Assembly (NCBI RefSeq): GCF_029222925.1
Contig: NZ_JARHUI010000005.1
Span: forward strand, 248,001 to 312,000
Length of the DNA: 64,000 bases
Direction: 5' to 3'
DNA from: Algoriphagus sp. CAU 1675
GTDB taxonomy: Bacteria; Bacteroidota; Bacteroidia; Cytophagales; Cyclobacteriaceae
Below are positions 17,896 through 27,666 of the stretch, piece by piece; position 1 is the first letter of the stretch, and each line of letters begins with the position of its first letter. Below the pieces are notes generated by a model, which saw only the letters and a list, made by a program, of their open reading frames with translations, did not search any database and was not told the DNA's origin. A program made the translations under genes and the position numbers.

Positions 17896-20194
17896 AGCAA
17901 CAAAAACCGAAACCGCAACCTGGGCACGAAAAACCATTAAATATCTTTGGATTCTGTTTGGAGCTGGAGTCTTCGGATTCATCCTTTTCGTGTGGATGGT
18001 CAGTGTCAATTTTCTAGGGCTCTTTGGTCCACTGCCTGACTTTGAAGCACTGGAGAATCCAGAAAGTGAAGTAGCCTCCGAGCTGTATTCAGCGGATGGA
18101 GTATTGCTGGGCACTTATTACCGGGAAAACAGAAGCCCGGTCAATTACAATGAGCTTTCACCCAATTTGGTCAATGCTCTAATTTCTACCGAGGATGTGA
18201 GATTTGAAAATCACTCAGGTATTGACATGACCGCCATGATCCGGGTTTTTGTGAAATCCATCCTCTTGGGACAAAGTGCCGGTGGGGGATCCACTCTCAG
18301 TCAGCAAACTGCAAAAAATCTTTTCAAGACGAGGACTGATGCAAACCAAGGATATCTCAGTTCGGTTCCGGGCTTGAGAATGCTGATCATCAAAACTAAA
18401 GAATGGATTGTAGCCACCCAGCTTGAAAGAGCTTATACCAAGAATGAAATTCTCACGCTATATCTGAATACCTCCGAGTTTGGCTCCAATGCTTACGGGA
18501 TCAAAACTGCAGCGGAGACATTCTTCAACAAGAAGCCTTCGGAGCTTAATGTCCAAGAAGCAGCTGTTTTGGTAGGTCTTTTTAAGGCTCCTACTTATTA
18601 TAGCCCTGTTTACAATCCTGAGAACTCACTAAGAAGAAGGAACACTGTCCTGAATCAAATGGTGAAGAATGATCAGCTGACCAAGGCGGAATACGACTCC
18701 ATATCCCAATTACCTATAGAACTTGACTACAATGTAGCGAACCACAACAAGGGACTCGCTACTTATTTCCGGGAAGTGATCAAAGCTGATCTTCTAAGAT
18801 GGACAAAGGAAAATATCAAGTCAGATGGCAGTACCTATGACCTTTTCGGTGACGGTTTGAAAATCTACACCACCATTGACAGTAGAATGCAGCGCTACGC
18901 TGAAGAAGCTGTGTCGGAGCACATGTCCGAGCTCCAAAAGAAATTCTACAGGGAAATGGGGAATCGGGACCCTTGGATTGACAGTGAAAACCGGGTCATC
19001 CCCAATTTCATAGAAGATGCAGTAAAAAGAACAGAAGCCTATAGGCTCCTGAAGCTCCAATACAAAGACGATGTCGATTCCATCAACATCAAACTCAATG
19101 AAAAGAAAAGGATGAAGGTCTTTTCATGGGAAAAAGGAGAAATCGATACCTTAATGAGTACTATGGATTCTCTGAGGTATTACAAAAAATTCCTTCAAAC
19201 AGGATTTATGAGTATGGATCCTCACACGGGGCATATCAAAGCTTGGGTTGGGGGAATTGACCACAAGTATTTCAAATTCGATCACGTCAAACAGGGAAAG
19301 AGACAGCCTGGATCTACCTTCAAACCATTTGTCTACGCCGCTGCCATAGAAAACGGCTATAGCCCTTGCTATTCTGTGATCGATCAGCCGGTGGAAGTTT
19401 ACATACCGGGGCAACCAGCTTGGAGTCCTTCCAACGCTGACGGCAAATTTTCCTATGAGAAAATGACCATCCGAAAGGCGATGGCTCAGTCCGTGAACTC
19501 AGTCACGGCCTACATGATGAAAAAACTCAGCCCAAAAATCGTGGTTGAAACTGCCAAACGACTGGGAGTCACCAGTGACCTTGAAGAAGTTCCTGCTTTG
19601 GCTCTTGGGGTTAATGACGTTTCCGTTTTCGAGATGGTGGGAGCTTTTGGGACTTTTGTCAACAAAGGAGAATATACCACTCCATTTTATATTGATAGAA
19701 TTGAGGATAAAAATGGCAATGTGATCCAGCAGTTTACTCCTAAAAAACGCCCTGCAATGAGCGAGGAGCATGCTTACTTGATGACCTATATGCTCCGAGG
19801 AGGATTTGAAGAAGAATCAGGAACCAGCCAAGGAGTCCTTTGGTCTCTCCGAGAAGGAAACGAACTAGGAGGTAAAACCGGCACTACCCAAAATGCTTCA
19901 GACGGATGGTATATGGGTATCAGTAAGGATTTAGTCTCTGGAGCCTGGACCGGTGGAGACGACAGAGCGATTCACTTCAGAAGTTGGATTGATGGTCAAG
20001 GCGGTAGAACCGCAAGGCCTATCTGGGTAAAATACATGGAAAAGGTTTATGCAGACGAAAGCTTGGGCTATACCAAGGGACCTTTCCCAAGACCTGAGCG
20101 ACCGCTAAGCATTGAAATAGATTGTGATGTCTATGAGAAAGAGAGCCAGCGAATGGTCGAGTTTGACTATGATGCCAAGAAAAACGACTTCTAA
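17888..20194 (+). CDS. mrcA: Class A penicillin-binding protein (PBP1A)
   Basis: 768 aa bifunctional peptidoglycan synthase. One membrane anchor (about 22-42); GT51 glycosyltransferase with catalytic E102 in STEDVRFENHSG and GGGSTLSQQTAKNL (133-145); transpeptidase with S476 and K479 in GSTFKPF, SxN at S535-V-N537 and the K663-T-G box. All active-site motifs are intact, so it should both polymerise glycan strands and cross-link them in the periplasm. It begins inside the last codons of sprE, an unusual pairing of cell wall synthesis with the T9SS. A terminator follows. Confidence 0.95.
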   Translation: MSKATKTETATWARKTIKYLWILFGAGVFGFILFVWMVSVNFLGLFGPLPDFEALENPESEVASELYSADGVLLGTYYRENRSPVNYNELSPNLVNALISTEDVRFENHSGIDMTAMIRVFVKSILLGQSAGGGSTLSQQTAKNLFKTRTDANQGYLSSVPGLRMLIIKTKEWIVATQLERAYTKNEILTLYLNTSEFGSNAYGIKTAAETFFNKKPSELNVQEAAVLVGLFKAPTYYSPVYNPENSLRRRNTVLNQMVKNDQLTKAEYDSISQLPIELDYNVANHNKGLATYFREVIKADLLRWTKENIKSDGSTYDLFGDGLKIYTTIDSRMQRYAEEAVSEHMSELQKKFYREMGNRDPWIDSENRVIPNFIEDAVKRTEAYRLLKLQYKDDVDSINIKLNEKKRMKVFSWEKGEIDTLMSTMDSLRYYKKFLQTGFMSMDPHTGHIKAWVGGIDHKYFKFDHVKQGKRQPGSTFKPFVYAAAIENGYSPCYSVIDQPVEVYIPGQPAWSPSNADGKFSYEKMTIRKAMAQSVNSVTAYMMKKLSPKIVVETAKRLGVTSDLEEVPALALGVNDVSVFEMVGAFGTFVNKGEYTTPFYIDRIEDKNGNVIQQFTPKKRPAMSEEHAYLMTYMLRGGFEEESGTSQGVLWSLREGNELGGKTGTTQNASDGWYMGISKDLVSGAWTGGDDRAIHFRSWIDGQGGRTARPIWVKYMEKVYADESLGYTKGPFPRPERPLSIEIDCDVYEKESQRMVEFDYDAKKNDF

Positions 20195-20216
20195 AGTATC
20201 CTTCTCAAAATAATTG

Positions 20217-20247
20217 AAAACAGCCTGAATCCCGGGCTGTTTTTTTA
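20217..20247 (+). terminator. Terminator after the PBP1A gene
   Basis: AAAACAGCC (20217-20225) pairs with GGCTGTTTT (20235-20243), followed by a T-run to 20246. It ends the sprE-PBP unit. The T-run merges with a TAATTTTA promoter-like box at 20246-20253 for uvrC. Confidence 0.85.
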
Positions 20248-20258
20248 ATTTTAGGCCA

Positions 20259-22064
20259 ATGCAATCTTCATCATTTCTTCCGGAAGAACACAACAACCTA
20301 CCCGACCACCCAGGGGTATACAGGTATTTCAATGAAGCCAATGAACTCATCTATGTGGGGAAAGCCAAAAGTCTGAAAAAGAGGGTAAGTAGCTATTTCA
20401 ATAAAAATACCGGTGTCAATCTCAAAACCAGAAGAATGGTGAAAGAGATCAGGCGCATCGAAATTACCCTGGTAGATTCCGAGTTTGATGCATTGCTTCT
20501 GGAAAACAATCTCATCAAAAAATCCCAGCCCAAGTACAACATCCTGTTAAGGGATGACAAAACTTACCCATATCTACTAATCCCGAAGGAAAACTTCCCA
20601 AGAATTTTTCCAACTCGTAAAATGATCCCAAAACGGGGAACGTATTTCGGACCCTTTGCAAGTGTCAAGGCCATGAACAATGTTCTGGAACTTATTCGGG
20701 AATTGTTTACTATCAGAACCTGTAAACTGGATCTTTCTCCATATAAAATCGCAGAGGGCAAATACAAAGTTTGTCTGGAGTATCATATAGGAAATTGCCA
20801 AGGTCCATGCGTAGGCAAACAGTCTGAGAAGAATTATCTGGAGGATTTGGAACACGCAAAACATGTTTTAAAAGGGAATCTGGGTATTGCCAAGTCCTAT
20901 TTCAAACAACAGATGCAATCATTCGCGGAAAATCTGGAATTTGAAAAGGCACACAGGATGAAAGAAAAACTGGAGCTTTTGGAAAAGTACCAGGCCAAAT
21001 CTCTAATTGCCAACCCCAACATTACAAACCTGGACATTTGCAGTATAGTTTCTGAGGAGAAATATGCATTTGTCAACTACATGAGAGTTAAAAACGGGGC
21101 CTTGATTGTTTCCAAAAACGTTGAATTAAAAAAGAAACTGGATGAGGACAATGAAGAGGTTTTATTGACTGCTTTAATCCGTCTTCAGGATCAATTCCAA
21201 AGCGATGCGGCAGAAGTTTTGGTCAACATCGAAATCAGTAATCCTATTGAAGGACTCAATTTGGTAACTCCAAAAATCGGGGACAAAAAGAAACTACTGG
21301 AGCTTTCAGTGAAAAATGCCCTATTCTTCAAAAAAGAAAAAGCGCTTTTGCAGGGACTGAACCAAGACAAAAAAGACAGAGTAATCCGTCAGTTACAACA
21401 AGACCTCAATCTACCGGAAATCCCAGATCACATAGAATGCTTTGACAACTCAAACATCCAAGGAACAAGCCCCGTTGCCAGTATGGTTTGTTTCCTTAAC
21501 GGAAAGCCAGCAGTGAAAGAATACCGCCATTTTCACATCAAAACTGTCGAGGGGCCCAATGACTTCGCCAGTATGAAGGAGATCGTGACCCGAAGATACA
21601 AGCGGCTCTTGGAGGAAGAAAAGCCCCTTCCCAAGTTGATTGTGATCGATGGAGGAAAGGGACAGCTATCTTCTGCGGTAGAAGCATTAAAAGAACTGGG
21701 GATTTATGGGAAAATGCCCATCATAGGCATCGCGAAGAGGCTGGAAGAAATCTATTTTCCGGGAGACTCCTATCCAATACATATTGATAAAAAATCTGAA
21801 AGCCTTCGCTTACTGCAACGAATCCGAGACGAAGCACATCGCTTTGCAATCACCTTTCATAGAAAAGTTCGTAGCAAAAATGCCTTTGGAACAGAGCTTA
21901 CGGAAATTGCTGGAATTGGAGAAAACACCGCAAATAAACTTCTGAGCCACTTCAAATCCGTTAAAAAAATAAGTAAAGCGACAGAAGATGAAATTGCAAA
22001 GGTCATTGGCAGAAGTAAGGCAAAAAGCCTTATGGAATGGAAAGAAAAAAATAAAGGGGCTTAA
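20259..22064 (+). CDS. uvrC: Excinuclease ABC subunit C
   Basis: 601 aa nuclease of nucleotide excision repair that makes both incisions with UvrB. Domains in order: GIY-YIG nuclease (PGVYRYFNEANELIYVGKAK, about 18-37), a cysteine-containing linker, the UvrB-binding UVR helix pair (about 205-240), the RNase H-like 5' nuclease with HIECFDNSN and IVIDGGKGQLSSA, and C-terminal helix-hairpin-helix (LTEIAGIGENTANKLL). Typical length. A promoter-like TAATTTTA box ends only 5 bp before the ATG, directly after the preceding terminator. Confidence 0.97.
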   Translation: MQSSSFLPEEHNNLPDHPGVYRYFNEANELIYVGKAKSLKKRVSSYFNKNTGVNLKTRRMVKEIRRIEITLVDSEFDALLLENNLIKKSQPKYNILLRDDKTYPYLLIPKENFPRIFPTRKMIPKRGTYFGPFASVKAMNNVLELIRELFTIRTCKLDLSPYKIAEGKYKVCLEYHIGNCQGPCVGKQSEKNYLEDLEHAKHVLKGNLGIAKSYFKQQMQSFAENLEFEKAHRMKEKLELLEKYQAKSLIANPNITNLDICSIVSEEKYAFVNYMRVKNGALIVSKNVELKKKLDEDNEEVLLTALIRLQDQFQSDAAEVLVNIEISNPIEGLNLVTPKIGDKKKLLELSVKNALFFKKEKALLQGLNQDKKDRVIRQLQQDLNLPEIPDHIECFDNSNIQGTSPVASMVCFLNGKPAVKEYRHFHIKTVEGPNDFASMKEIVTRRYKRLLEEEKPLPKLIVIDGGKGQLSSAVEALKELGIYGKMPIIGIAKRLEEIYFPGDSYPIHIDKKSESLRLLQRIRDEAHRFAITFHRKVRSKNAFGTELTEIAGIGENTANKLLSHFKSVKKISKATEDEIAKVIGRSKAKSLMEWKEKNKGA

Positions 22065-22082
22065 ATAAGCCCCTTTATTTTT
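22049..22082. terminator. Bidirectional terminator fused to the uvrC stop codon
   Basis: AATAAAGGGGCTTA (22050-22063) and TAAGCCCCTTTATT (22066-22079) form a 14-bp palindrome, with T/A tracts on both sides. The uvrC stop TAA (22062-22064) lies at the hairpin tip and the gldN stop begins at 22083 just beyond the T-run. It serves both convergent units in a 16-bp gap. Confidence 0.9.
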
Positions 22083-22899
22083 ACCACTCCCATAAGGAAT
22101 TTTCAAATTCTAATAACTTGTATTCGAAAGCTAAGGCATCCAAATAAGCCTGCATATCCGGATTAGGGTGGTCTGGTTTGACCATATCTGCAATCAAAGC
22201 TTCATCCAAATTGGTAAACTTCCGTACCACCGACCTGAAAATTCTAGCATCAAAAGCCTGCTCATAAGTCAAGTCTTTCGAAATATTTCTAACATTGATC
22301 CAACGAGCCTCAGGATGATCCTTAAAATAATTATAGAAATCCTTGTACCTGATGTAGGCAATCGTCTTTTGCCCAGCATTAGAGTTGGTTTCAGATGGCA
22401 TTACCAAATGAATGTATTTGATATCAAATACGATATCTGAGTGATGCTTGTCAAAAACAAAGTCCTCTTTAAAGTCCAAGTAATACAACTGTTTGACAAA
22501 AATACTGTCACCTGTTGCATTCAACCAGAAATTCTCCTGGAATTCTGAAATAGAAAGAGGTTGTGTGAATTCCTCATCATAAAATACCTCCAGAGCATTT
22601 TCCTCAACAACGGCTTTGTAGAGGTAACTGATGATTCCATTGGTTCTGGCATCACCGGATCCATACAAAGGGTTATTGTATTTTTCTCTGAGGTCGATTC
22701 TTCTCCATACACCGATCTGGTACATCTTGTCATCTTCCCGTATTTTTTTGATCGAAAACACCGTATCCATCTGGAACTGCCGATCACCATATCCTGAAGG
22801 ACTAACACTAGTGGCAGCCACTTGAGCTTCACTCGAAAACGGCAAAAATGCAATGATGCCGAGAGCGGATAAGATCAGTTTTTGAAGAAAATTTTTCAT
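22081..22899 (-). CDS. gldN: Gliding motility / type IX secretion protein GldN
   Basis: 272 aa from the ATG at 22899, chosen because it opens a clear signal peptide (MKNFLQKLILSALGIIAFLP, cleavage after SSEA); an in-frame ATG seven codons earlier is less suitable. GldN/PorN is a periplasmic protein that forms the large outer-membrane-associated rings of the T9SS with the GldK/PorK lipoprotein. Recognised from order gldK-L-M-N and from the GldN-type segments VWRRIDLREKYNNPLY and EARWINVRNISKDLTYEQAF. Last gene of the operon. Confidence 0.9.
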   Translation of the reverse strand: MKNFLQKLILSALGIIAFLPFSSEAQVAATSVSPSGYGDRQFQMDTVFSIKKIREDDKMYQIGVWRRIDLREKYNNPLYGSGDARTNGIISYLYKAVVEENALEVFYDEEFTQPLSISEFQENFWLNATGDSIFVKQLYYLDFKEDFVFDKHHSDIVFDIKYIHLVMPSETNSNAGQKTIAYIRYKDFYNYFKDHPEARWINVRNISKDLTYEQAFDARIFRSVVRKFTNLDEALIADMVKPDHPNPDMQAYLDALAFEYKLLEFENSLWEW

Positions 22900-22929
22900 A
22901 ATTATATTTTCTGGATCCAAACCGAAGAA

Positions 22930-24543
22930 TTACTTCACTCCAATTCGGATGATTTGATTCAAAGTAGAAGGAATTTTGTTTCCTCTAAAGTTGGTTCTGG
23001 TCACCTGATTCACCACAACAACGATATCATCACCTTGTCTAGCACTTTCAAGCAATTGACGCATTGCAAGGTTATTTCCGTTAGTGATTTGGATAGTTTG
23101 TCTTGGAACATCGTTCCTCAACAATCTTACCTCTCCACCAGTAACCTCAAAGTTGGCATCTCTAGCCATAGTTCTACCGAAAGTCGGCTCAGGAATTGCC
23201 TGAATCTTCAATCCGGTCAAAGACCCTATAGCTTGTGCCTGACTTAAGTCAACTGGAGATCCATTGGACATCGCAGGGACGATAGATGGGGCAGGGACTG
23301 GCTTAATGTCATAAACCACCTCACCAATTCTATTTCCTCCACTGCTGACTCCAATATTTACTTTTCCGGAAGCACCCGGGATGATTGTAACCTGGCCAGG
23401 TTTCTGTCCTTTGATGGATTGTCCATTGCTCACTGAAAAATCAGGAGCATAGGTATTACCCAAAGCAGGCACCTCGATCAACAAATCATTGGCACAATCA
23501 GCATACAATTGCTGAACAACCTCTGAGGAAACCTTGATGACCGGCTGAGCAACGAAGTACTCGTATTCTACAGGAAGAACTTTATCTTCTCCCCCGACAT
23601 TAGTAATGATCTCCCCCTTAAGAACTCTTCTGGCTAATCCACGATCGTCATACTCTGATGCTGGAGTAGCAGTAAATTCGATTCTACCGAATCCTTTTTC
23701 ATCAACTGTTACAGATCCCCCTTCCAGATTCATGGTAGGAACTGCGGAAGAAGAACTTGAGGCAATAAACATAGTACCTTCAAACTTGGTACCCGCTGCT
23801 ACCACATTGGAAACCGCTGAAATCTTAGCCTCAGTGATATCTGCTTTGAAATAAAAGGAACCAATAGTATTGGCCACTGAAGTCAAAGCTTCACTCTCTA
23901 TGTTCAAAACTTCATTCTGATATCTGGAAATCAGAGCCATTACTGCCCCAACTGGAGACTTTACGAAGTTCAAAGCCACAAAATCCTTATTTCTAGCTTC
24001 CATATCATTAGCAAACAACTCAATATCCTTGGCATCTTTTGCTATTTCCTCAAAGCTAACGTTGGTAATTCCAACCTTACTCAAAATCTCCTGAACTTTT
24101 ACGGGGTAAGCATTCAGCATTTGCTTCATTTCTTCACCCTTGCCATTATTGGCGAACATATTTCCAGGAACTTCTGTGTTTTTCAAACTTGCGTTGACAA
24201 ACTGCCCTTCCTCATTTCTCGCATTGGACTGCTGGATCAAGGCTTGCTTCAGCTCTTCAAGATAAGTGTAGATCTCAGAAGTCGCTGTCCTAATTTCCTT
24301 CGCCGCTGCAACCTTGGGAACATCCTTTTCATTGTTTCCCTGCTGCTCCACGGTATATTCTATACTTTCTACTGTGGACTCATTCTTATTGATATAATTT
24401 CGGGAAGTTCTCTCTAACCCATCATTGATCAATACAAATTTCTGGAGGATCTGGTTACTTACCTGTAATGCCAGCAAAGCTGTCAGTACTAGGTACATCA
24501 TCCCGATCATCCGCTGTCTAGGTGTCTCTTTTGCTCCTGCCAT
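22930..24543 (-). CDS. gldM: Type IX secretion motor protein GldM
   Basis: 537 aa with one N-terminal membrane helix (about 12-32) and a long periplasmic part made of a helical bundle and beta-rich domains (D1-D4 of GldM/PorM). The start MAGAKETPRQRMIGMMYLVL is diagnostic; R9 matches the arginine of F. johnsoniae GldM that sits in the membrane motor with GldL. GldL5-GldM2 is the proton-driven rotary motor that powers T9SS secretion and gliding. It follows gldL by 38 bp. Confidence 0.96.
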   Translation of the reverse strand: MAGAKETPRQRMIGMMYLVLTALLALQVSNQILQKFVLINDGLERTSRNYINKNESTVESIEYTVEQQGNNEKDVPKVAAAKEIRTATSEIYTYLEELKQALIQQSNARNEEGQFVNASLKNTEVPGNMFANNGKGEEMKQMLNAYPVKVQEILSKVGITNVSFEEIAKDAKDIELFANDMEARNKDFVALNFVKSPVGAVMALISRYQNEVLNIESEALTSVANTIGSFYFKADITEAKISAVSNVVAAGTKFEGTMFIASSSSSAVPTMNLEGGSVTVDEKGFGRIEFTATPASEYDDRGLARRVLKGEIITNVGGEDKVLPVEYEYFVAQPVIKVSSEVVQQLYADCANDLLIEVPALGNTYAPDFSVSNGQSIKGQKPGQVTIIPGASGKVNIGVSSGGNRIGEVVYDIKPVPAPSIVPAMSNGSPVDLSQAQAIGSLTGLKIQAIPEPTFGRTMARDANFEVTGGEVRLLRNDVPRQTIQITNGNNLAMRQLLESARQGDDIVVVVNQVTRTNFRGNKIPSTLNQIIRIGVK

Positions 24544-24581
24544 TTTTTAGTAGCTAATGGTTTTTAATGATTGAAGAGAAA

Positions 24582-25379
24582 TTAACCTTTCATAGCGGAG
24601 AGCATTCCACCATAAATCTTATTGAGTGAACTTACGTTTTGATTAAGCTTGGCAAGCTCATTTTTGAATGCTTCTGTTTCTTTACCGGCTTCACTGAGAC
24701 CTTCCATTGCCGAAGTCATGTTAGAATAGAATTTATTAAGGGTCTTCACATGACTGTTCGCATCCTGCAATTCCATTTCATATACTGCATTCAAAGCGGA
24801 AAGATTCTTGGTCACTGCCAATACCTGGGTATGATACTCTTTAGCATCTTGAGAAGCTGTGGACATTTCAGTCAAGGCCGCAGCAGTTTTGCCATAGGAG
24901 GCGTTCATATCCACAAGGGTTTTTGCAGCAGTTTTTACATTAGTAGCATATTCGTTGGTAGCTACCGCCGCATCTGCAAGATTCCCCATTTTTTCGGCTG
25001 AACTGGCTAGGTTTTGCATACCCTTGCCCAGACTCTCGATCAATTCTGGACCAACTTTGGCATTGGCCAACATATCGTCAAGTTTTTGCGAAACACTTTC
25101 GCCTGAAGCCGCTTTTGGAGCTCTTTTGGCTGGGGCAGCTTCATCTGCCAACTCAGGATAAACCTTTGTCCAATCGACTTCATGTGGCTTTGGCTCAAAA
25201 GAAGAAAGAAAAAAGATCAAGGCTTCTGTACTTAGTCCGACACCAATCATCAAACTGGCTCCTTGCCAATCGAGGATTTTAAACATCGCTCCAAGAATTA
25301 CGACTGCCGCACCGATGCCATAGATTTTTGGCATCACATTAAAATAAAATTTTTCAGAAAATGATTTGTTTCTAGCCAT
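24582..25379 (-). CDS. gldL: Type IX secretion motor stator protein GldL
   Basis: 265 aa. Two membrane helices near the N-terminus (about 18-36 and 42-60) and a long cytoplasmic helical region (80-265) with repeated hydrophobic heptads. The pattern PKIYGIGAAVVILGAMFKIL and GLSTEALIFFLSSFEP is typical. E52 corresponds to the conserved helix-2 glutamate (E49 in F. johnsoniae) and K34 to the helix-1 lysine, both tied to proton coupling in published work on GldL. Partner of GldM. Confidence 0.96.
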   Translation of the reverse strand: MARNKSFSEKFYFNVMPKIYGIGAAVVILGAMFKILDWQGASLMIGVGLSTEALIFFLSSFEPKPHEVDWTKVYPELADEAAPAKRAPKAASGESVSQKLDDMLANAKVGPELIESLGKGMQNLASSAEKMGNLADAAVATNEYATNVKTAAKTLVDMNASYGKTAAALTEMSTASQDAKEYHTQVLAVTKNLSALNAVYEMELQDANSHVKTLNKFYSNMTSAMEGLSEAGKETEAFKNELAKLNQNVSSLNKIYGGMLSAMKG

Positions 25380-25425
25380 GTGTCAAAATAAAATTAAGGT
25401 TAGGGTTTTTTATGGTTTGTATATT

Positions 25426-26520
25426 TTATCTTCTTCTTCGTTTGGAAGCAGCGACATCCATTGATCCTGATCTACCAATAAATGTCATTACGGTTCTAAA
25501 ACCAATGTGTGCCTGAGCCACATCTTGATACTCATAGGTTCTGGTGGAGGTCTCTAAGTAATGAGCGATATCTTTCCAGCTACCTCCTCTTACAACTTTT
25601 CTAGGCTCTGATTCCACATTATATACTGGATCCAAATCCCAAGTCAAGGATCTGGAAGTAGTAGAATAGGCATCCATCACCCACTCGGCAACATTACCTG
25701 ACATATTATGCAAACCGAATCCATTTGGAAAAAACACATCGACTGGAGCAGTGTAAGCAAATCCATCATCAATGTAGTTTCCTCTACCAGGTTTGAAGTT
25801 TGCCATCAGACAACCTCTCTTGTTTTTTAGATACGGACCTCCCCAAGGGTATTTGGCCACATCCTTACCTCCTTTTGCTGCATATTCCCATTCTGCTTCA
25901 GTTGGAAGTCGGAAGCTTGGAGCATCAAATTCGGCATCATCGTTGGCATTTTGGTAATATGTTCTCCATTCAGCATATTTCTTTGCCTGTTCCCAACTTA
26001 CTCCTACAACAGGATAATTGTCAAAAGCTGGATGATCAAAATAAAACTCCATCAATGGATCACCGTAATGGAAAGTAAAACTGCTGGTCCAAACGGTTGT
26101 GTCCGGTCTCAATTCATCATAATTCAATTGAGGAGGATCCTTCAAAGTGGTTGGGGTTGAGTTTGCATACTCGCCGCTTTTCACTGACTCTAAAAATTGT
26201 CTGTATTTATTATTGGACACCTCATACTTATCCATAAAAAATTCAGAAATAGTGATCTGCTTGTTCATAGAGGATTGGGTAAAAGCAATGTCCTCATCGG
26301 ACTGTCCCATCCAGAATGTACCGGCCTTTACAGGAACCATCTCAATCGGGAGATTTTGCTGCCATGCAACCCGCTTGGGAACCCCTGTTACTTCCCCTCT
26401 ACGATTTAACTTTTCGCTGGCTGAACCCTTCTTATTTAAAAGTCCACATCCTTGTAGAAATGTCACTAAAACCAACCCTAATAAAATTGGTGTAAAGCGA
26501 AAATTAAATTTATTATACAT
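25426..26520 (-). CDS. gldK: Type IX secretion lipoprotein GldK
   Basis: 364 aa lipoprotein: lipobox LQGC with Cys25. The rest is a formylglycine-generating-enzyme/sulfatase-modifying (SUMF1) fold: MVPVKAGTFWMGQSDEDIAF, FRLPTEAEWEYAAKGG, NMSGNVAEWVMDAY, VVRGGSWKD and HIGFRTVM. In T9SS it is structural and forms the periplasmic ring with GldN. It is shorter than the 450-490 aa GldK/PorK of Flavobacterium and Porphyromonas. GldJ is a homologue, but position directly upstream of gldL-M-N identifies GldK. Set off from porP by 168 bp, so it may have its own promoter. Confidence 0.93.
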   Translation of the reverse strand: MYNKFNFRFTPILLGLVLVTFLQGCGLLNKKGSASEKLNRRGEVTGVPKRVAWQQNLPIEMVPVKAGTFWMGQSDEDIAFTQSSMNKQITISEFFMDKYEVSNNKYRQFLESVKSGEYANSTPTTLKDPPQLNYDELRPDTTVWTSSFTFHYGDPLMEFYFDHPAFDNYPVVGVSWEQAKKYAEWRTYYQNANDDAEFDAPSFRLPTEAEWEYAAKGGKDVAKYPWGGPYLKNKRGCLMANFKPGRGNYIDDGFAYTAPVDVFFPNGFGLHNMSGNVAEWVMDAYSTTSRSLTWDLDPVYNVESEPRKVVRGGSWKDIAHYLETSTRTYEYQDVAQAHIGFRTVMTFIGRSGSMDVAASKRRRR

Positions 26521-26688
26521 AAATCACATTTTTTATATCATCAAATAAATGGCCAGTTAAAAAACTACGCTAAGCTCGAAATTTAGCTGAATTTTAAGGA
26601 ATTATGCAAATAACCTGCCAATTTTAAAATCACTTTTTTCTATAATTATTTATTGCCAATTGACCTTTTAGACAAATTAATTGTATTC
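26521..26688. other. Intergenic region porP-gldK
   Basis: 168 bp of AT-rich sequence between the porP stop and the gldK start (both minus strand). It probably carries the gldK promoter. No exact TAnnTTTG box was found; near matches occur at 26608 (GCAAATAA on the plus strand) and 26544. No terminator-like hairpin with T-run is evident, so read-through from porP is possible. Confidence 0.4.
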
Positions 26689-27666
26689 TCAAAACCGGAA
26701 TCTTGGAGTTCTTTGGATCACTCTTTCAACCATTTTTTTTGCCGTGATTAATTTATATCTCATCATCAATTCATGGCTGGTCGGAGACTTTGCATCTAAT
26801 CCACTAACTACCAAATCAAAAGCATATCCCAAGGTCAGGGAGTTATCCTTTAATAAGGAATATCCTAACAGTAACGAAACCGACTCTTCACCGCGAAAAG
26901 CAAGCCCCCCACTAATTCTATTTTGATGGGAAACCATAACGCTAACATCATAGGAAAAATTATTAAATGAAACGGTTTTTAGGAGGAAGCTAGGCTCAAT
27001 TGTCAGTTGTCCAATTGGACGTAATCTATAACCAAAAAGCAAATAGGAGTGGTTTTTCAGCTGATTTCCATATTCCCCCTCTCCAAAATCAAAATCAGGT
27101 TCATTTACATGCCTGCTACTTAAGCCTACATAAAAGTCCCCTCGATCAGCCAAAATACCAAAACCAAAGTTCAAATTCATGGAATTCTCCCTTCCGGTGG
27201 TAGGTAGATTAGGTTCAGGATTGACCACCACGAGTTCTCCATAGTTTATTGATGAGGAAAACATACCTGCATATGCACCTACACTAAAAGTAGTTCTCTT
27301 TAGTTTTTTGTGGAAAGCACCCTGAAGGTTGACTTCCAGGTTACTCGAGGGGCCAATCTGATCATTGACAACAGTGAGGCCATACCCCGTATTTTTCCCT
27401 TCCAATCTACCCTGTGCAGTTAATAATTGGGTAGTAGGAGCCCCCCCGGATCCTGTTGAAGTAGTATATCCAGCCCATTGGCTACGATGCAATGCAGAAA
27501 ACCGCAAGCCTACGTCTTTCCCAGCAAATGCTGGATTATAGTACATGCCATTATACATATACTGGGTAAACTGGGCATCCTGTTGGGCTTTTACCTCCCT
27601 TCCGATAAAAAAGAAAAGAAAGGATAGGCCCCCAAAAAAGTACTTCCAACGAAAGCTTTGAATCAT
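26689..27666 (-). CDS. porP: PorP/SprF family type IX secretion outer membrane protein
   Basis: 325 aa beta-barrel protein with an N-terminal signal peptide (cleavage probably after GREVKA). The family motif QDAQFTQYMYNGMYYNPAFAG at the mature start, and HRSQWAGY shortly after, identify the PorP/SprF group, and the chain ends in an aromatic residue (Phe) as outer membrane barrels do. PorP/SprF proteins work with the T9SS to place attached substrates at the surface. Copy next to gldKLMN is the canonical core member. Other PorP paralogues are expected in such genomes but none is in this window. Confidence 0.92.
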   Translation of the reverse strand: MIQSFRWKYFFGGLSFLFFFIGREVKAQQDAQFTQYMYNGMYYNPAFAGKDVGLRFSALHRSQWAGYTTSTGSGGAPTTQLLTAQGRLEGKNTGYGLTVVNDQIGPSSNLEVNLQGAFHKKLKRTTFSVGAYAGMFSSSINYGELVVVNPEPNLPTTGRENSMNLNFGFGILADRGDFYVGLSSRHVNEPDFDFGEGEYGNQLKNHSYLLFGYRLRPIGQLTIEPSFLLKTVSFNNFSYDVSVMVSHQNRISGGLAFRGEESVSLLLGYSLLKDNSLTLGYAFDLVVSGLDAKSPTSHELMMRYKLITAKKMVERVIQRTPRFRF

